Positions 32,992 to 39,346 of a stretch of 39,346 nucleotides of DNA are shown here, piece by piece. This DNA is from a virus. The stretch covers positions 1-39,346 of IMG/VR virus record IMGVR_UViG_3300021093_000164, one strand, 5' to 3'. The first letter of the stretch is position 1, and the number at the start of each line of letters is the position of its first letter. The notes under the pieces were generated by a model. The model was not told the DNA's origin. It worked only from the letters and a program-made list of their open reading frames with translations, and did no database searches. The position numbers and the translations under genes are program-made.

Positions 32992-33243
32992 TTATTTCGG
33001 ACTAAATACCGGTCTATTGACTTTATTTGTAGATGGGTTTGTTTCTTTCATTTTATTATTTTGTTCTTCAACAAATTTTGTTATTTGTTGAATATAAAAT
33101 CTACGAAGATGAATAGGCATTTCATATACCTCATTCCAAGTAAACCCACCTTGACCGTGATAGCAAAGACTAAAAATTTCTTGATGTAAACCTAGTTTAT
33201 ACTCAATTCCCAGGCCAAAAAAATGAAACTCCCATTGGGATGT
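32992..33243 (-). CDS. Tail chaperone second ORF, probably made by translational frameshift
   Basis: An 83-codon frame without ATG, GTG or TTG for its first 40 codons overlaps the end of the chaperone gene and stops at 32992. It is open from 33243 and is shifted +1 (or -2) from the upstream gene. The clear protein part reads EYKLGLHQEIFSLCYHGQGG, then FTWNEVYEMPIHLRRFYIQQ, a conserved-looking small domain, ending NRPVFSPK. Directly between tail tube/chaperone and tape measure is where many tailed phages encode the T part of the G/GT chaperone pair. The shared segment contains seven T in a row (33223-33217) that could slip. Internal initiation at a rare codon (CTG or ATT) is the alternative. 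A strong terminator follows. Confidence 0.7.
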   Translation of the reverse strand, partial: TSQWEFHFFGLGIEYKLGLHQEIFSLCYHGQGGFTWNEVYEMPIHLRRFYIQQITKFVEEQNNKMKETNPSTNKVNRPVFSPK

Positions 33244-34069
33244 CTAACTCCTTTACCTCACCAGTTACATCTGAAATAAATGTATATGTCAAATCAAGGT
33301 CAGGTGATATTGATTTGATATATTGTCTTAATGCCCTCGAATCTGCCGCAAAAAGCTCGTTATCAACAAAATTATTTATATTTGCTCTTCCAGAATCACC
33401 ATCAACTGCAATAATGAGATGTTTGAGTCTTGTTGTTAATTCTTTATCAATTCCAGTTCTAGCAAAACTTTTATTCATCGATTTAATTTCAGATTGAATT
33501 TCTTTTTCTAACCTATGAGTCATAAGACGGAATGTTACAACTCTTTTTGAATTTGGAAGTTCATAGTCAAATTCATTTTTTCGAGACTGAAATAAGCTAT
33601 AATCGACCTCCTTGTGCTCGATTTCAGTTAAATCTATTGTTACTTTTTGTTTTGTTCCAGTAGAAAATGGATCTTCAACTTCAACTACATAATCTTTACC
33701 ATAACCTAAAATCCTCGCAGCAACCATAATTGCATTTTTATCACCAACATATAAATCATTATAGTCTATTGATGTAACAATCAAAGACTCAAACAACTTA
33801 TCCAACACCACACCTTGTTTAATCAAGTTTTGTGATGTTAATATATCTTCTTCACGAGCAGTCATATATTTCATTTCAATCACACCATTAGATAATGGAT
33901 TCCCTTCGTGATACAATAAACCTCTTGAAGGCAAAGGTATAATTTCTGTTGGAAATTTTGATTTCTTTACTTCGGTTTGTTTGTGTTCTGAAAGAAGTTG
34001 TGCTTTAATATCTGCATCTGAAACTGTTTCTTCTGTGGGTAAATCATACCCAGTTGGAATTTTTGTCAT
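33203..34069 (-). CDS. Tail/baseplate assembly chaperone candidate (T4 gp26-family-like, lambda G position)
   Basis: The 288-residue protein starts with a charged helical arm (1-40), then EIIPLPSRGLLYHEGNPLSNG (quoted as EIIPLPSRGLLY and EGNPLSNG, about 43-62), IEMKYMTAREEDILTS (about 64-79), a VGDKNAIMVAARILGYG segment (about 108-124) and a C-terminus ending SFFWPGN. I associate this pattern with the T4 baseplate hub/assembly family (gp26-like) in myoviruses. It lies between the tube and tape measure genes, where tail assembly chaperones belong. The stop is TGA at 33205-33203, just after a seven-T run that offers a route into the next frame. SD AGGA is six bases before the ATG. Confidence 0.7.
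   Translation of the reverse strand: MTKIPTGYDLPTEETVSDADIKAQLLSEHKQTEVKKSKFPTEIIPLPSRGLLYHEGNPLSNGVIEMKYMTAREEDILTSQNLIKQGVVLDKLFESLIVTSIDYNDLYVGDKNAIMVAARILGYGKDYVVEVEDPFSTGTKQKVTIDLTEIEHKEVDYSLFQSRKNEFDYELPNSKRVVTFRLMTHRLEKEIQSEIKSMNKSFARTGIDKELTTRLKHLIIAVDGDSGRANINNFVDNELFAADSRALRQYIKSISPDLDLTYTFISDVTGEVKELDIPMGVSFFWPGN
33217..33223 (-). promoter_or_regulatory. Candidate frameshift (slippery) site TTTTTTT
   Basis: Seven T in the coding strand, read TCA TTT TTT TGG in the first frame, 12 bases before its TGA. A +1 or -2 slip here joins the chaperone to the 32992 frame (TTT TTT GGC CTG). Confidence 0.5.
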
Positions 34070-34117
34070 AACTAATCCTATAACATTGTTTGTAATAAAA
34101 CATTCTAATTTACTAAT

Positions 34118-34125
34118 ATAAATAT
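34118..34125 (-). promoter_or_regulatory. ATATTTAT late-promoter candidate
   Basis: The gene strand reads CCATATTTATAT. It overlaps the end of the tail-tube terminator and lies 48 nt before the chaperone ATG at 34069. Confidence 0.5.
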
Positions 34126-34156
34126 GGGTATACCGAAAAAATCAGCATACCCGTAT
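34122..34156 (-). terminator. Terminator after the tail tube gene
   Basis: ATACGGGTATGCTGA and TCGGTATACCCATAT form a 15-bp stem with one mismatch and two G-U pairs on the minus-strand RNA, with a U-rich stretch after it. It lies 37 bases after the tube stop. Partial read-through is likely. Confidence 0.6.
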
Positions 34157-34193
34157 TTTTTATTTCATCATTAATATAATAATACAAATTGTA

Positions 34194-34682
34194 TTAGTAT
34201 TGAAGGATAGCATAATCGTATGCAAGTGTGAGAGAAATCTCAACAAATGCATCAGAAGACCAATCCATATCACCGAATGTAGTTGCAGTAATGAAAGCAC
34301 CTTTGAGTGTCCATTCTTCAACCTTATCACCAACAGGTCCAAGAACATGAAATGTTATGTCTTTCTTGTAAAAGTCAGAATAACCATCACGACCTGTTAC
34401 TGATTCATGTGATAAACGAACCCACTCCATAACTGCCTGTGCCGCTGATGGAACAATTGGATCATAGAGTTTAATAGAAACATCTTGCCATTCACCCTTA
34501 CCTTTAACTTTTCTTTTAATGTTAATGTGATCCAATGTTATGGGATTAAAACTGATATTTGGGCGACCAGCACCTTTTATCAAATAAGCCGGAACTCCCT
34601 CAATATACATAATAAAACGATTTTGTAATTTCGGCTCAAACGGAGTAAAAAACACTTCCGTGGGATCAAGTAATTCAGCCAT
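34194..34682 (-). CDS. gp19: Tail tube protein, T4 gp19-like
   Basis: The 162-residue protein has the length of T4 gp19 (163 residues) and its features: N-terminal PFEPKLQNRFIMYIEGVPAY (quoted as PFEPKLQNRFIMYIEG), then KGKGEWQDVSIKLYDP, SAAQAVMEWVR and the C-terminal beta segment WTLKGAFITATTFGDMDWSS followed by EISLTLAYDYA. Hexameric rings of this protein stack to make the inner tube that is pushed through the host envelope when the sheath contracts. The gene follows the sheath and comes before the chaperone and tape measure. GGAG stands before the ATG, and an ATATTTAT element lies 31 nt upstream, as expected for a highly expressed late gene with its own promoter and terminators on both sides. 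Confidence 0.93.
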   Translation of the reverse strand: MAELLDPTEVFFTPFEPKLQNRFIMYIEGVPAYLIKGAGRPNISFNPITLDHINIKRKVKGKGEWQDVSIKLYDPIVPSAAQAVMEWVRLSHESVTGRDGYSDFYKKDITFHVLGPVGDKVEEWTLKGAFITATTFGDMDWSSDAFVEISLTLAYDYAILQY

Positions 34683-34713
34683 TTATATCTCCAAATTAAA
34701 ATTATTCTTTTAG

Positions 34714-34721
34714 ATAAATAT
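34714..34721 (-). promoter_or_regulatory. ATATTTAT late-promoter candidate
   Basis: The gene strand reads GTATATTTATCT, 31 nt before the tail tube ATG and shortly after the sheath terminator. Confidence 0.5.
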
Positions 34722-34729
34722 ACACATTT

Positions 34730-34762
34730 CAAAAAATGTTGGGAAGAGTATTTCATCTCCCC
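34730..34762 (-). terminator. Terminator after the tail sheath gene
   Basis: GGGGAGA, an eight-base loop and TCTTCCC form a 7-bp stem with one G-U pair on the minus-strand RNA, followed by AACATTTTTTG. It lies 11 bases after the sheath stop codon. Confidence 0.6.
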
Positions 34763-34773
34763 ATTTAATTCAA

Positions 34774-37212
34774 TTAAGCACCTGGAAATGCCGCACCTGT
34801 TGATTGAATGTTGAAATCAAGAATGATAAATTCAGCAGTCTTTGCAGGTTGTAGATATAATTGTCCATAAAGAATGTTACGGTCAATAATATCCGGCGTA
34901 TTGTTACTTTCATCCATGATAACACGGAAGGCATATAGACCTTGGCGTTGTTGGATTGATTCAAGATATGGGTTCACAATGTTCAAGAAACGAGTTCTTG
35001 TTTGTGATGTGTTTTGTTCAAACACAAGGTATCTTGTAGAAGAAGCAATAAACTTTTTAGAAGCAATCAAGAGTCTGCGAACATTGATACGGTCAAGTGC
35101 AGATGGGCGACCTTGAAGTGTTTTTTGTCCCCATACACAAACGCCTGTTGCAGGAAATACTGCAATAGGATTTATTCTTGCCTCGTATAATGTATCTCTT
35201 TCAGCTTGTGTTAATCTGGTTTTAACTTCAACAACTTCTGTCAAACCACCGCGATTAAGACCAGCAGGCGCAAACCATTCAGCGGCAACACGGTCATTGA
35301 ATGCAATAACGCCAGGAAGAACAACAGAAGGTGGAACCCAAATAGGTTTGTTTTTATCGAAGTCAATAATTTTAACCCAAGGATAATATGTAGCAGCATA
35401 ATTTGTGTCAAGACCTTCTGAATTGGATGTTGCACTTGCAATATTATCATTTATTCCAATTGAATCCATTACATAGAAAGCATCACCACGATTTTCACAC
35501 ATATCAATACCATATGTTGTTATTGCAGAATGCAATGAGTGTAATACACCTGGCATAGCAATCAAGTTAATATCAAATTCGTCTGCATTAGAAACGGCAT
35601 CAATTGCCTTTTTGTAAGCAACATATCCGTCAGCAGATGAATTTGAAATGTCAAATCCTTGTGTGTTTCCAGCTTCAATATATGTTCCTGTTTTCTTTTG
35701 TATATTTGGCTTATTACCGTCAAATCCACCTTGGAATGGCAACATAAATTTACGAGAATCAAGAGCAGTATTTGTAGTTAAATCAATTGATGAACTATAA
35801 GCAGTTGCACTTGATGGGAAACTTGCACCCGCATTTTGTTCATAATCGCCAAGGTAGAAGTCTTCATTAGATCCTGTTGTTTGATTATCAGAAATAGGCA
35901 ATGGTCTTAAATAGTTAAAGTTATCTGTATTTGAGAAATCATAATCGAATCCCCAGTAAACTCTTCTATTGTAAGCACCGCCAATTGTTTGGTCTGTTAC
36001 ATAAGATGCAGAAGGTGGTTGTGTAAATGCACTTGGTATTGGTGATATGAGAGCACGGAAACCAAATGGAACTAGGTTAGGTGAAACGCCACCATTAGTT
36101 ACTGCATCTGTTGTTTCAACACGAATATATTTTGATTTATTAGAATAGTCACCATTAACAACAACTTTACCTTCATCTGTGATTGTTATGTATCTATCAC
36201 CGATAACTCTAGCAATATATTTTGGTGAATTTGAATCAAGATTACACTTAAATGTTTCAATAACAGAAGGACGAATATCCTCGTCTTCGTAATTGAATGG
36301 AGTTTGTGGTAATTTAGATTGATCAACATATCTAACAACAACATCAAAATCACCATATTCAGAACCAGCAATCGAACCAGCAGGACGAATGTTTGCAATA
36401 CCAACCTTTATTTCATAGTTTGAATGAACACCATGAGAAAGAGTGTGGAATCGGAACAAGTCTGATGCACTTGCACCAACTTTTTGTGATGTCACCCAAG
36501 GTGTAGATGCTTCTAAATAATCTTGCAAAAAGTCCCAAGGTGCACCACTTGATCCAGTTTCAATCAATACAGTTGTTAGGGGATCAGCAGCAATAGATGC
36601 AGATGCCTGTTGTCTAAAATTAACATAATTGTAAACTGCATGTGTTCCATACGGGTTATACCCATATAAATCGCCGATATATGAAGTATTTTCAGGATTG
36701 ATAGATGAACTAAAAGGCACACCATCTTCATTTGTTGCATTTGTAAAGAATGAAACATCTGTTGTAAAGTCACCAGCAACAGTTATTACAAAACTACCAC
36801 TTGCATTTGCAGTGATAGTGGAATCAGCAAACAATGATGTTGAGTCACCACTTGTAACAACAAATGTAGGATGTAAGAAAGAAATCAATTTCTTACCCCA
36901 TGATCCAGTTGCAACAAGTGCAATTGGATGTTTCAATGAATAACCGCCTGTGCCCATAACTCTAACTATGGTTGCACTACCTGCATTATTCAAATAGTTT
37001 TTTGCTGTGTATGGAAGATATGATTGCTCAAATGTTCCACCAAATTTTGTTAAAAATTCTCCATATCCTTGAACTACGGTAGGGACAAATGCAGGTCCCT
37101 TGAGCGTTGGTCCTATAAGAGCAGCACCAATTTGACCAATCCCCTGTTGAAGGAATGATAGATCATTTTCATTAGTAAACACTCCAGGACTTACAATTCT
37201 TTCATTAGCCAC
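34774..37212 (-). CDS. gp18: Contractile tail sheath protein, T4 gp18-like
   Basis: The 812-residue protein begins ANERIVSPGVFTNENDLSF, the usual start of phage sheath proteins (SPGVxxxExD), followed by ALIGPTLKGPAFVPTVV and YGEFLTKFGG, typical of the N-terminal domain. The C-terminal domain (about 620-812), with GVCVWGQKTL, INVRRLLIASKK, FVFE-like strand, NTSQTRTRFLNIVNPYLESI and a terminal strand, is the conserved part that forms the sheath mesh. T4 gp18 has 659 residues; the extra length lies in the variable middle region (about 150-480), likely surface-exposed. The start is GTG, with GGAG eight bases upstream. The sheath contracts to drive the tube through the envelope. Confidence 0.95.
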   Translation of the reverse strand: MANERIVSPGVFTNENDLSFLQQGIGQIGAALIGPTLKGPAFVPTVVQGYGEFLTKFGGTFEQSYLPYTAKNYLNNAGSATIVRVMGTGGYSLKHPIALVATGSWGKKLISFLHPTFVVTSGDSTSLFADSTITANASGSFVITVAGDFTTDVSFFTNATNEDGVPFSSSINPENTSYIGDLYGYNPYGTHAVYNYVNFRQQASASIAADPLTTVLIETGSSGAPWDFLQDYLEASTPWVTSQKVGASASDLFRFHTLSHGVHSNYEIKVGIANIRPAGSIAGSEYGDFDVVVRYVDQSKLPQTPFNYEDEDIRPSVIETFKCNLDSNSPKYIARVIGDRYITITDEGKVVVNGDYSNKSKYIRVETTDAVTNGGVSPNLVPFGFRALISPIPSAFTQPPSASYVTDQTIGGAYNRRVYWGFDYDFSNTDNFNYLRPLPISDNQTTGSNEDFYLGDYEQNAGASFPSSATAYSSSIDLTTNTALDSRKFMLPFQGGFDGNKPNIQKKTGTYIEAGNTQGFDISNSSADGYVAYKKAIDAVSNADEFDINLIAMPGVLHSLHSAITTYGIDMCENRGDAFYVMDSIGINDNIASATSNSEGLDTNYAATYYPWVKIIDFDKNKPIWVPPSVVLPGVIAFNDRVAAEWFAPAGLNRGGLTEVVEVKTRLTQAERDTLYEARINPIAVFPATGVCVWGQKTLQGRPSALDRINVRRLLIASKKFIASSTRYLVFEQNTSQTRTRFLNIVNPYLESIQQRQGLYAFRVIMDESNNTPDIIDRNILYGQLYLQPAKTAEFIILDFNIQSTGAAFPGA

Positions 37213-37250
37213 TTATTATCTCCAAAAAAATTATAGAATTAAGTCTTCAT

Positions 37251-37258
37251 ATAAATAT
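37251..37258 (-). promoter_or_regulatory. ATATTTAT late-promoter candidate in a small palindrome
   Basis: The gene strand reads TCATATTTATAT, 38 nt before the sheath GTG. It sits inside a 7-bp hairpin (37245-37262, CTTCATA loop TTTA TATGAAG). Confidence 0.5.
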
Positions 37259-37275
37259 GAAGTAAAAAATCCAAA

Positions 37276-37575
37276 CTACGAACCAGACGGAATAAATTTA
37301 CCGGAGTCTATATCTAAAATACCATCACCATATTTTTCATTTAAAGATTTAACAAGAGTTTGTTCTTCGTCTTGTAATGTAGTATATTCCGTGAATAATT
37401 TTTCACGTAATTCTTTCATTTGATCCAATCTCTTTGTCAATAAATGTAACTCTATTTCAACTTGACCAATTTGTGCAGTTGTTCGAGCATATTGTGATTG
37501 TAAATTTTTAACCGCAACAACATCATCATCGGAAAAATTTTGTTCAGTTGTATTTGATGTAACTTCGTCTGCCAT
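37276..37575 (-). CDS. Small coiled-coil protein of the tail module (99 aa)
   Basis: I do not know the function. The protein has an acidic N-terminus (1-20), a long helix at about 20-80 with coiled-coil spacing (AQIGQVEIELHLLTKRLDQM), and a short end, KYGDGILDIDSGKFIPS. I recall small proteins with this kind of end (KYGxGxLDxxxGxF) in tail modules of T4-like phages, where their role is unknown. Its own octamer element lies 34 nt upstream, and GAGG is well placed before the ATG. Encoded between the gp15-like and sheath genes, it may be a scaffold, a chaperone or a minor tail protein. Confidence 0.75.
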   Translation of the reverse strand: MADEVTSNTTEQNFSDDDVVAVKNLQSQYARTTAQIGQVEIELHLLTKRLDQMKELREKLFTEYTTLQDEEQTLVKSLNEKYGDGILDIDSGKFIPSGS

Positions 37576-37609
37576 AAAAACCTCTTAAATAAAATATAAA
37601 ATAACAAAT

Positions 37610-37617
37610 ATAAATAT
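37610..37617 (-). promoter_or_regulatory. ATATTTAT late-promoter candidate
   Basis: The gene strand reads ACATATTTATAT, 34 nt before the ATG at 37575, in the 63-bp gap after the gp15-like gene. A T-rich run (TTTTTTTA) stands directly upstream, with no hairpin. Confidence 0.5.
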
Positions 37618-37638
37618 GTAAAAAAATATCAAAAACTA

Positions 37639-38709
37639 TTATGTTTCATCAAATTCAGTTGGGTAAACATCCGGAGATCTATTGATAGATACATCGGTTA
37701 GTCTTTTTACCTTTTCTCTGTAATGTATTAATTCTTCATCTGTTTGTTTATTGAGTTTACCAAATCCTTTTTCATTTTTACCAATGCGAAGAACATTTCT
37801 TCTATCGGAATTTGAAATTCCAAATTCATCATTATTTTGAGAAAGTTCTGCGGATTCTCTAGCAAGAATAGAATTTATATCACTAAATGCCTCGGATGTA
37901 AAAACAATTTTATTGGCAGTAACCAATCTCTTTGTTGTTGTTTGAGCAGCAACATCTTTTGGTAATAAATAAGCATGAGCAGTAATCTGAAAAGAAGCAC
38001 GGACAATTCTATCTTGACCTGTTGTATTACTATTCTCCATTCCAATACTATCCATATTTGTAGAAAATTTGAAAAAGTTTTTATCACCAAATGATTGACC
38101 ACTAAAATACACAAAATTTTCTACAATGTAATTCAATTGATTTTGATATTCACACCAAGCAATAAAATCGTATGAAATATCAACATAATCTGGCATAGGA
38201 GTCATAAAGTATTCAGAGGGTTTTTTCTTTTCATATTGAGTGCTAAATCTATCGTATGGTGTTGTTGCATTATATTTTTGTCTCATATAATACGCAATCT
38301 GATTTACATTAGCAACTTTATTTCTACGCATTTCCGATTTAATGTTTACGCTTGAACGGCGAAAAGTAATCAATGGTGCAAGTGTTTTTCCCTTTTTATC
38401 TTTTAGGAAACCATCTCTTTGAATAGATGCCCATTTTTCAGAATTTGCATAAATGATTGGAACCGATATATTCTCACCACCATCTTCAACTTTTAATTGC
38501 ATTTTTTGATCGATAAACGATTTTATTGCAAAATCAACATCATATAAAGTAATTCCAAGACTTCTTGTTTTATCTTTATCCCGTCTTACTTGTAAATCTC
38601 GCCTATAACCTAAATCAGTTCTTGGGTTTTGTATAGAATTTTTGTCATCTATAAAACTATCACTTGTTCTACGAAGTGGTGGTTTCCTATATTTGCTAGA
38701 ATTATTCAT
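37639..38709 (-). CDS. gp15: Tail completion / sheath stabiliser protein, T4 gp15-like
   Basis: The 356-residue protein shows the gp15 pattern: a basic disordered N-terminus (1-50), then LGITLYDVDFAIKSFIDQKM, VPIIYANSEKWASIQRDG (about 83-100), APLITFRRSS, and RFSTQYEKKKPSEYFMTP, PDYVDISYDFIAWCEYQ (about 173-189) and a later VRASFQITAHAYLLP strand. T4 gp15 (272 residues) forms a hexamer that caps the tail and binds the neck. The longer C-terminal part here (about 260-356) is charged and of unknown role. The gene comes first among tail genes, before the sheath, and its ATG overlaps the stop of the preceding gene (TAATG), so the two are translationally coupled. Confidence 0.8.
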   Translation of the reverse strand: MNNSSKYRKPPLRRTSDSFIDDKNSIQNPRTDLGYRRDLQVRRDKDKTRSLGITLYDVDFAIKSFIDQKMQLKVEDGGENISVPIIYANSEKWASIQRDGFLKDKKGKTLAPLITFRRSSVNIKSEMRRNKVANVNQIAYYMRQKYNATTPYDRFSTQYEKKKPSEYFMTPMPDYVDISYDFIAWCEYQNQLNYIVENFVYFSGQSFGDKNFFKFSTNMDSIGMENSNTTGQDRIVRASFQITAHAYLLPKDVAAQTTTKRLVTANKIVFTSEAFSDINSILARESAELSQNNDEFGISNSDRRNVLRIGKNEKGFGKLNKQTDEELIHYREKVKRLTDVSINRSPDVYPTEFDET

Positions 38710-39233
38710 TATATGTTGCTCGGTATATCATTATTATCAATTGGAATTGCCGGTCTAAATTCTTCAATATGTATTCTTGAACGTCTTGTCAAGTGTGTAT
38801 TTGCAATAATAGAAACATTATGACCCCATTTTTCAGTTGCAAAAGAATAATCTGGATTTTTTCCGCCGAAAAATTGATTTTCTTGAATTGAATCAACTTC
38901 CCAAAAATCACCATTATATTCTATGACATCACCAACTTCAATAAAAATATCAACCTCTTTCAAATACTCTCGTATAAATGCAAAGTTTGCCGCCTGTTGG
39001 TAGTCTTGTCCAAATTCAGTTCCTTCATATGTCTGTGCTTGATAATCTATCAATGACGGAACTTTGATAGGACTGTGATATACTTTTTTATCGGATTCAT
39101 TATACAAATTTGTTTTTGTATTTTCCAATGAAAGTTTGTAAACTGCAACCTCTGTATCAATTATATCATTGACCAATTCCATATTAAACTTGTGAACAAG
39201 TCCAGCATCTCTGGTTCCATGAAATAATGGCAT
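38709..39233 (-). CDS. Neck/head-tail connector protein candidate
   Basis: The 174-residue protein starts MPLFHGTRDAGLVHKFNMEL and contains KTNLYNESDKKVYHSP (about 41-56), FIEVGDVIEYNGDFWEVDSI and ENQFFGGKNPDYSF. A beta-rich core with the EVGDxIxYNxxxxEVD pattern is what I remember for neck or head-tail connector proteins (gp13/gp14 region) in T4-like and Vi01-like phages; I cannot decide which. It is translationally coupled to the gp15-like gene through a TAATG overlap, and AGGAT precedes its own ATG. The position, directly before the tail completion protein, supports a neck function. Confidence 0.6.
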   Translation of the reverse strand: MPLFHGTRDAGLVHKFNMELVNDIIDTEVAVYKLSLENTKTNLYNESDKKVYHSPIKVPSLIDYQAQTYEGTEFGQDYQQAANFAFIREYLKEVDIFIEVGDVIEYNGDFWEVDSIQENQFFGGKNPDYSFATEKWGHNVSIIANTHLTRRSRIHIEEFRPAIPIDNNDIPSNI

Positions 39234-39237
39234 TATT

Positions 39238-39346
39238 TTATCCTATGTAAATTGATAAAGGAGTTCCATTCAAACTAGCTGCAAGTGCTTCAGTTTCTAA
39301 TCTTTTTGCTTCTAATAATTTACTTCTGGTCATTGTATCTAACATA
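39238..39346 (-). CDS. C-terminal end of an unknown gene (partial at right edge)
   Basis: About 35 codons are visible before a TAA at 39240-39238: a charged helix with LEAKRLETEALAASLNGTPL near its end and final residues SIYIG. The frame is open to the window edge, so the start lies outside or, less likely, at an ATG by the edge. It lies 4 bases upstream of the neck candidate, in the same operon, so it is probably another neck, head or connector gene. Too little is present to say more. Confidence 0.6.
   Translation of the reverse strand, partial: MLDTMTRSKLLEAKRLETEALAASLNGTPLSIYIG

Noticed and set aside
428-37617. Plus-strand TATAAATA matches taken at face value as T4 late promoters
   Set aside because: They would fire against every gene in the window. 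I annotate the motif on the gene strand and keep antisense transcription only as an alternative in the finding.

Overview
This window is about 39 kb of a strictly lytic-looking, AT-rich tailed phage of the T4-like myovirus type (contractile tail). Every gene I can support lies on the minus strand, so transcription runs from the right end of the window to the left. The assignment rests on a T4-type replication set (gp32-like ssDNA-binding protein, UvsX recombinase, 5'-3' exonuclease/RNase H, gp41-like helicase) next to a contractile-tail set (gp15-like tail completion protein, sheath, tube, tail chaperone, tape measure, gp53-like LysM protein, baseplate hub). The host cannot be named. Most start codons have a clear AGGAG-type Shine-Dalgarno sequence, so the host probably uses ordinary SD-led initiation.

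Layout in the direction of transcription. (1) 39346-18007, tail module: a partial upstream gene, two neck/tail-completion proteins, a small coiled-coil protein, sheath, tube, tail chaperone with a downstream ORF in another frame, tape measure, a 2488-residue repeat-rich baseplate-type protein, gp53-like protein, hub-like protein and an unknown structural candidate. (2) 17991-13844, accessory block: a short, divergent family A DNA polymerase, three unknown proteins, an alpha/beta hydrolase and a ParB-fold protein. (3) 13683-5453, replication and nucleotide block: gp32-like, UvsX, exonuclease, helicase, class II ribonucleotide reductase, a membrane coiled-coil protein, a nucleotidyltransferase, a histone H1-like protein and Hsp20, closed by a strong terminator. 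(4) 5343-1: a small membrane protein, a small helical protein, a 921-residue Cys-containing structural candidate, then thioredoxin, a PLP enzyme, dUTPase and a partial unknown gene.

Main points for a second look. An octamer, ATATTTAT on the gene strand, recurs 12 times between genes, mostly 21-48 nt before a start codon and often touching a terminator. It is the reverse complement of the core of the T4 late promoter. Several unrelated proteins, including a nucleotidyltransferase and an alpha/beta hydrolase, begin with short peptides that look like the T4 capsid-targeting sequence with its prohead-protease site, which would make them packaged and injected cargo. The tail chaperone gene is followed by an ATG-less ORF in another frame at a seven-T slippery run, in the exact place where phages use a G/GT frameshift. 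The giant baseplate-type gene holds about 20 tandem 44-residue repeats and stops at a TGA after which 18 in-frame codons encode a lysine-rich tail. The family A polymerase is only 404 residues long and lacks several usual active-site residues.
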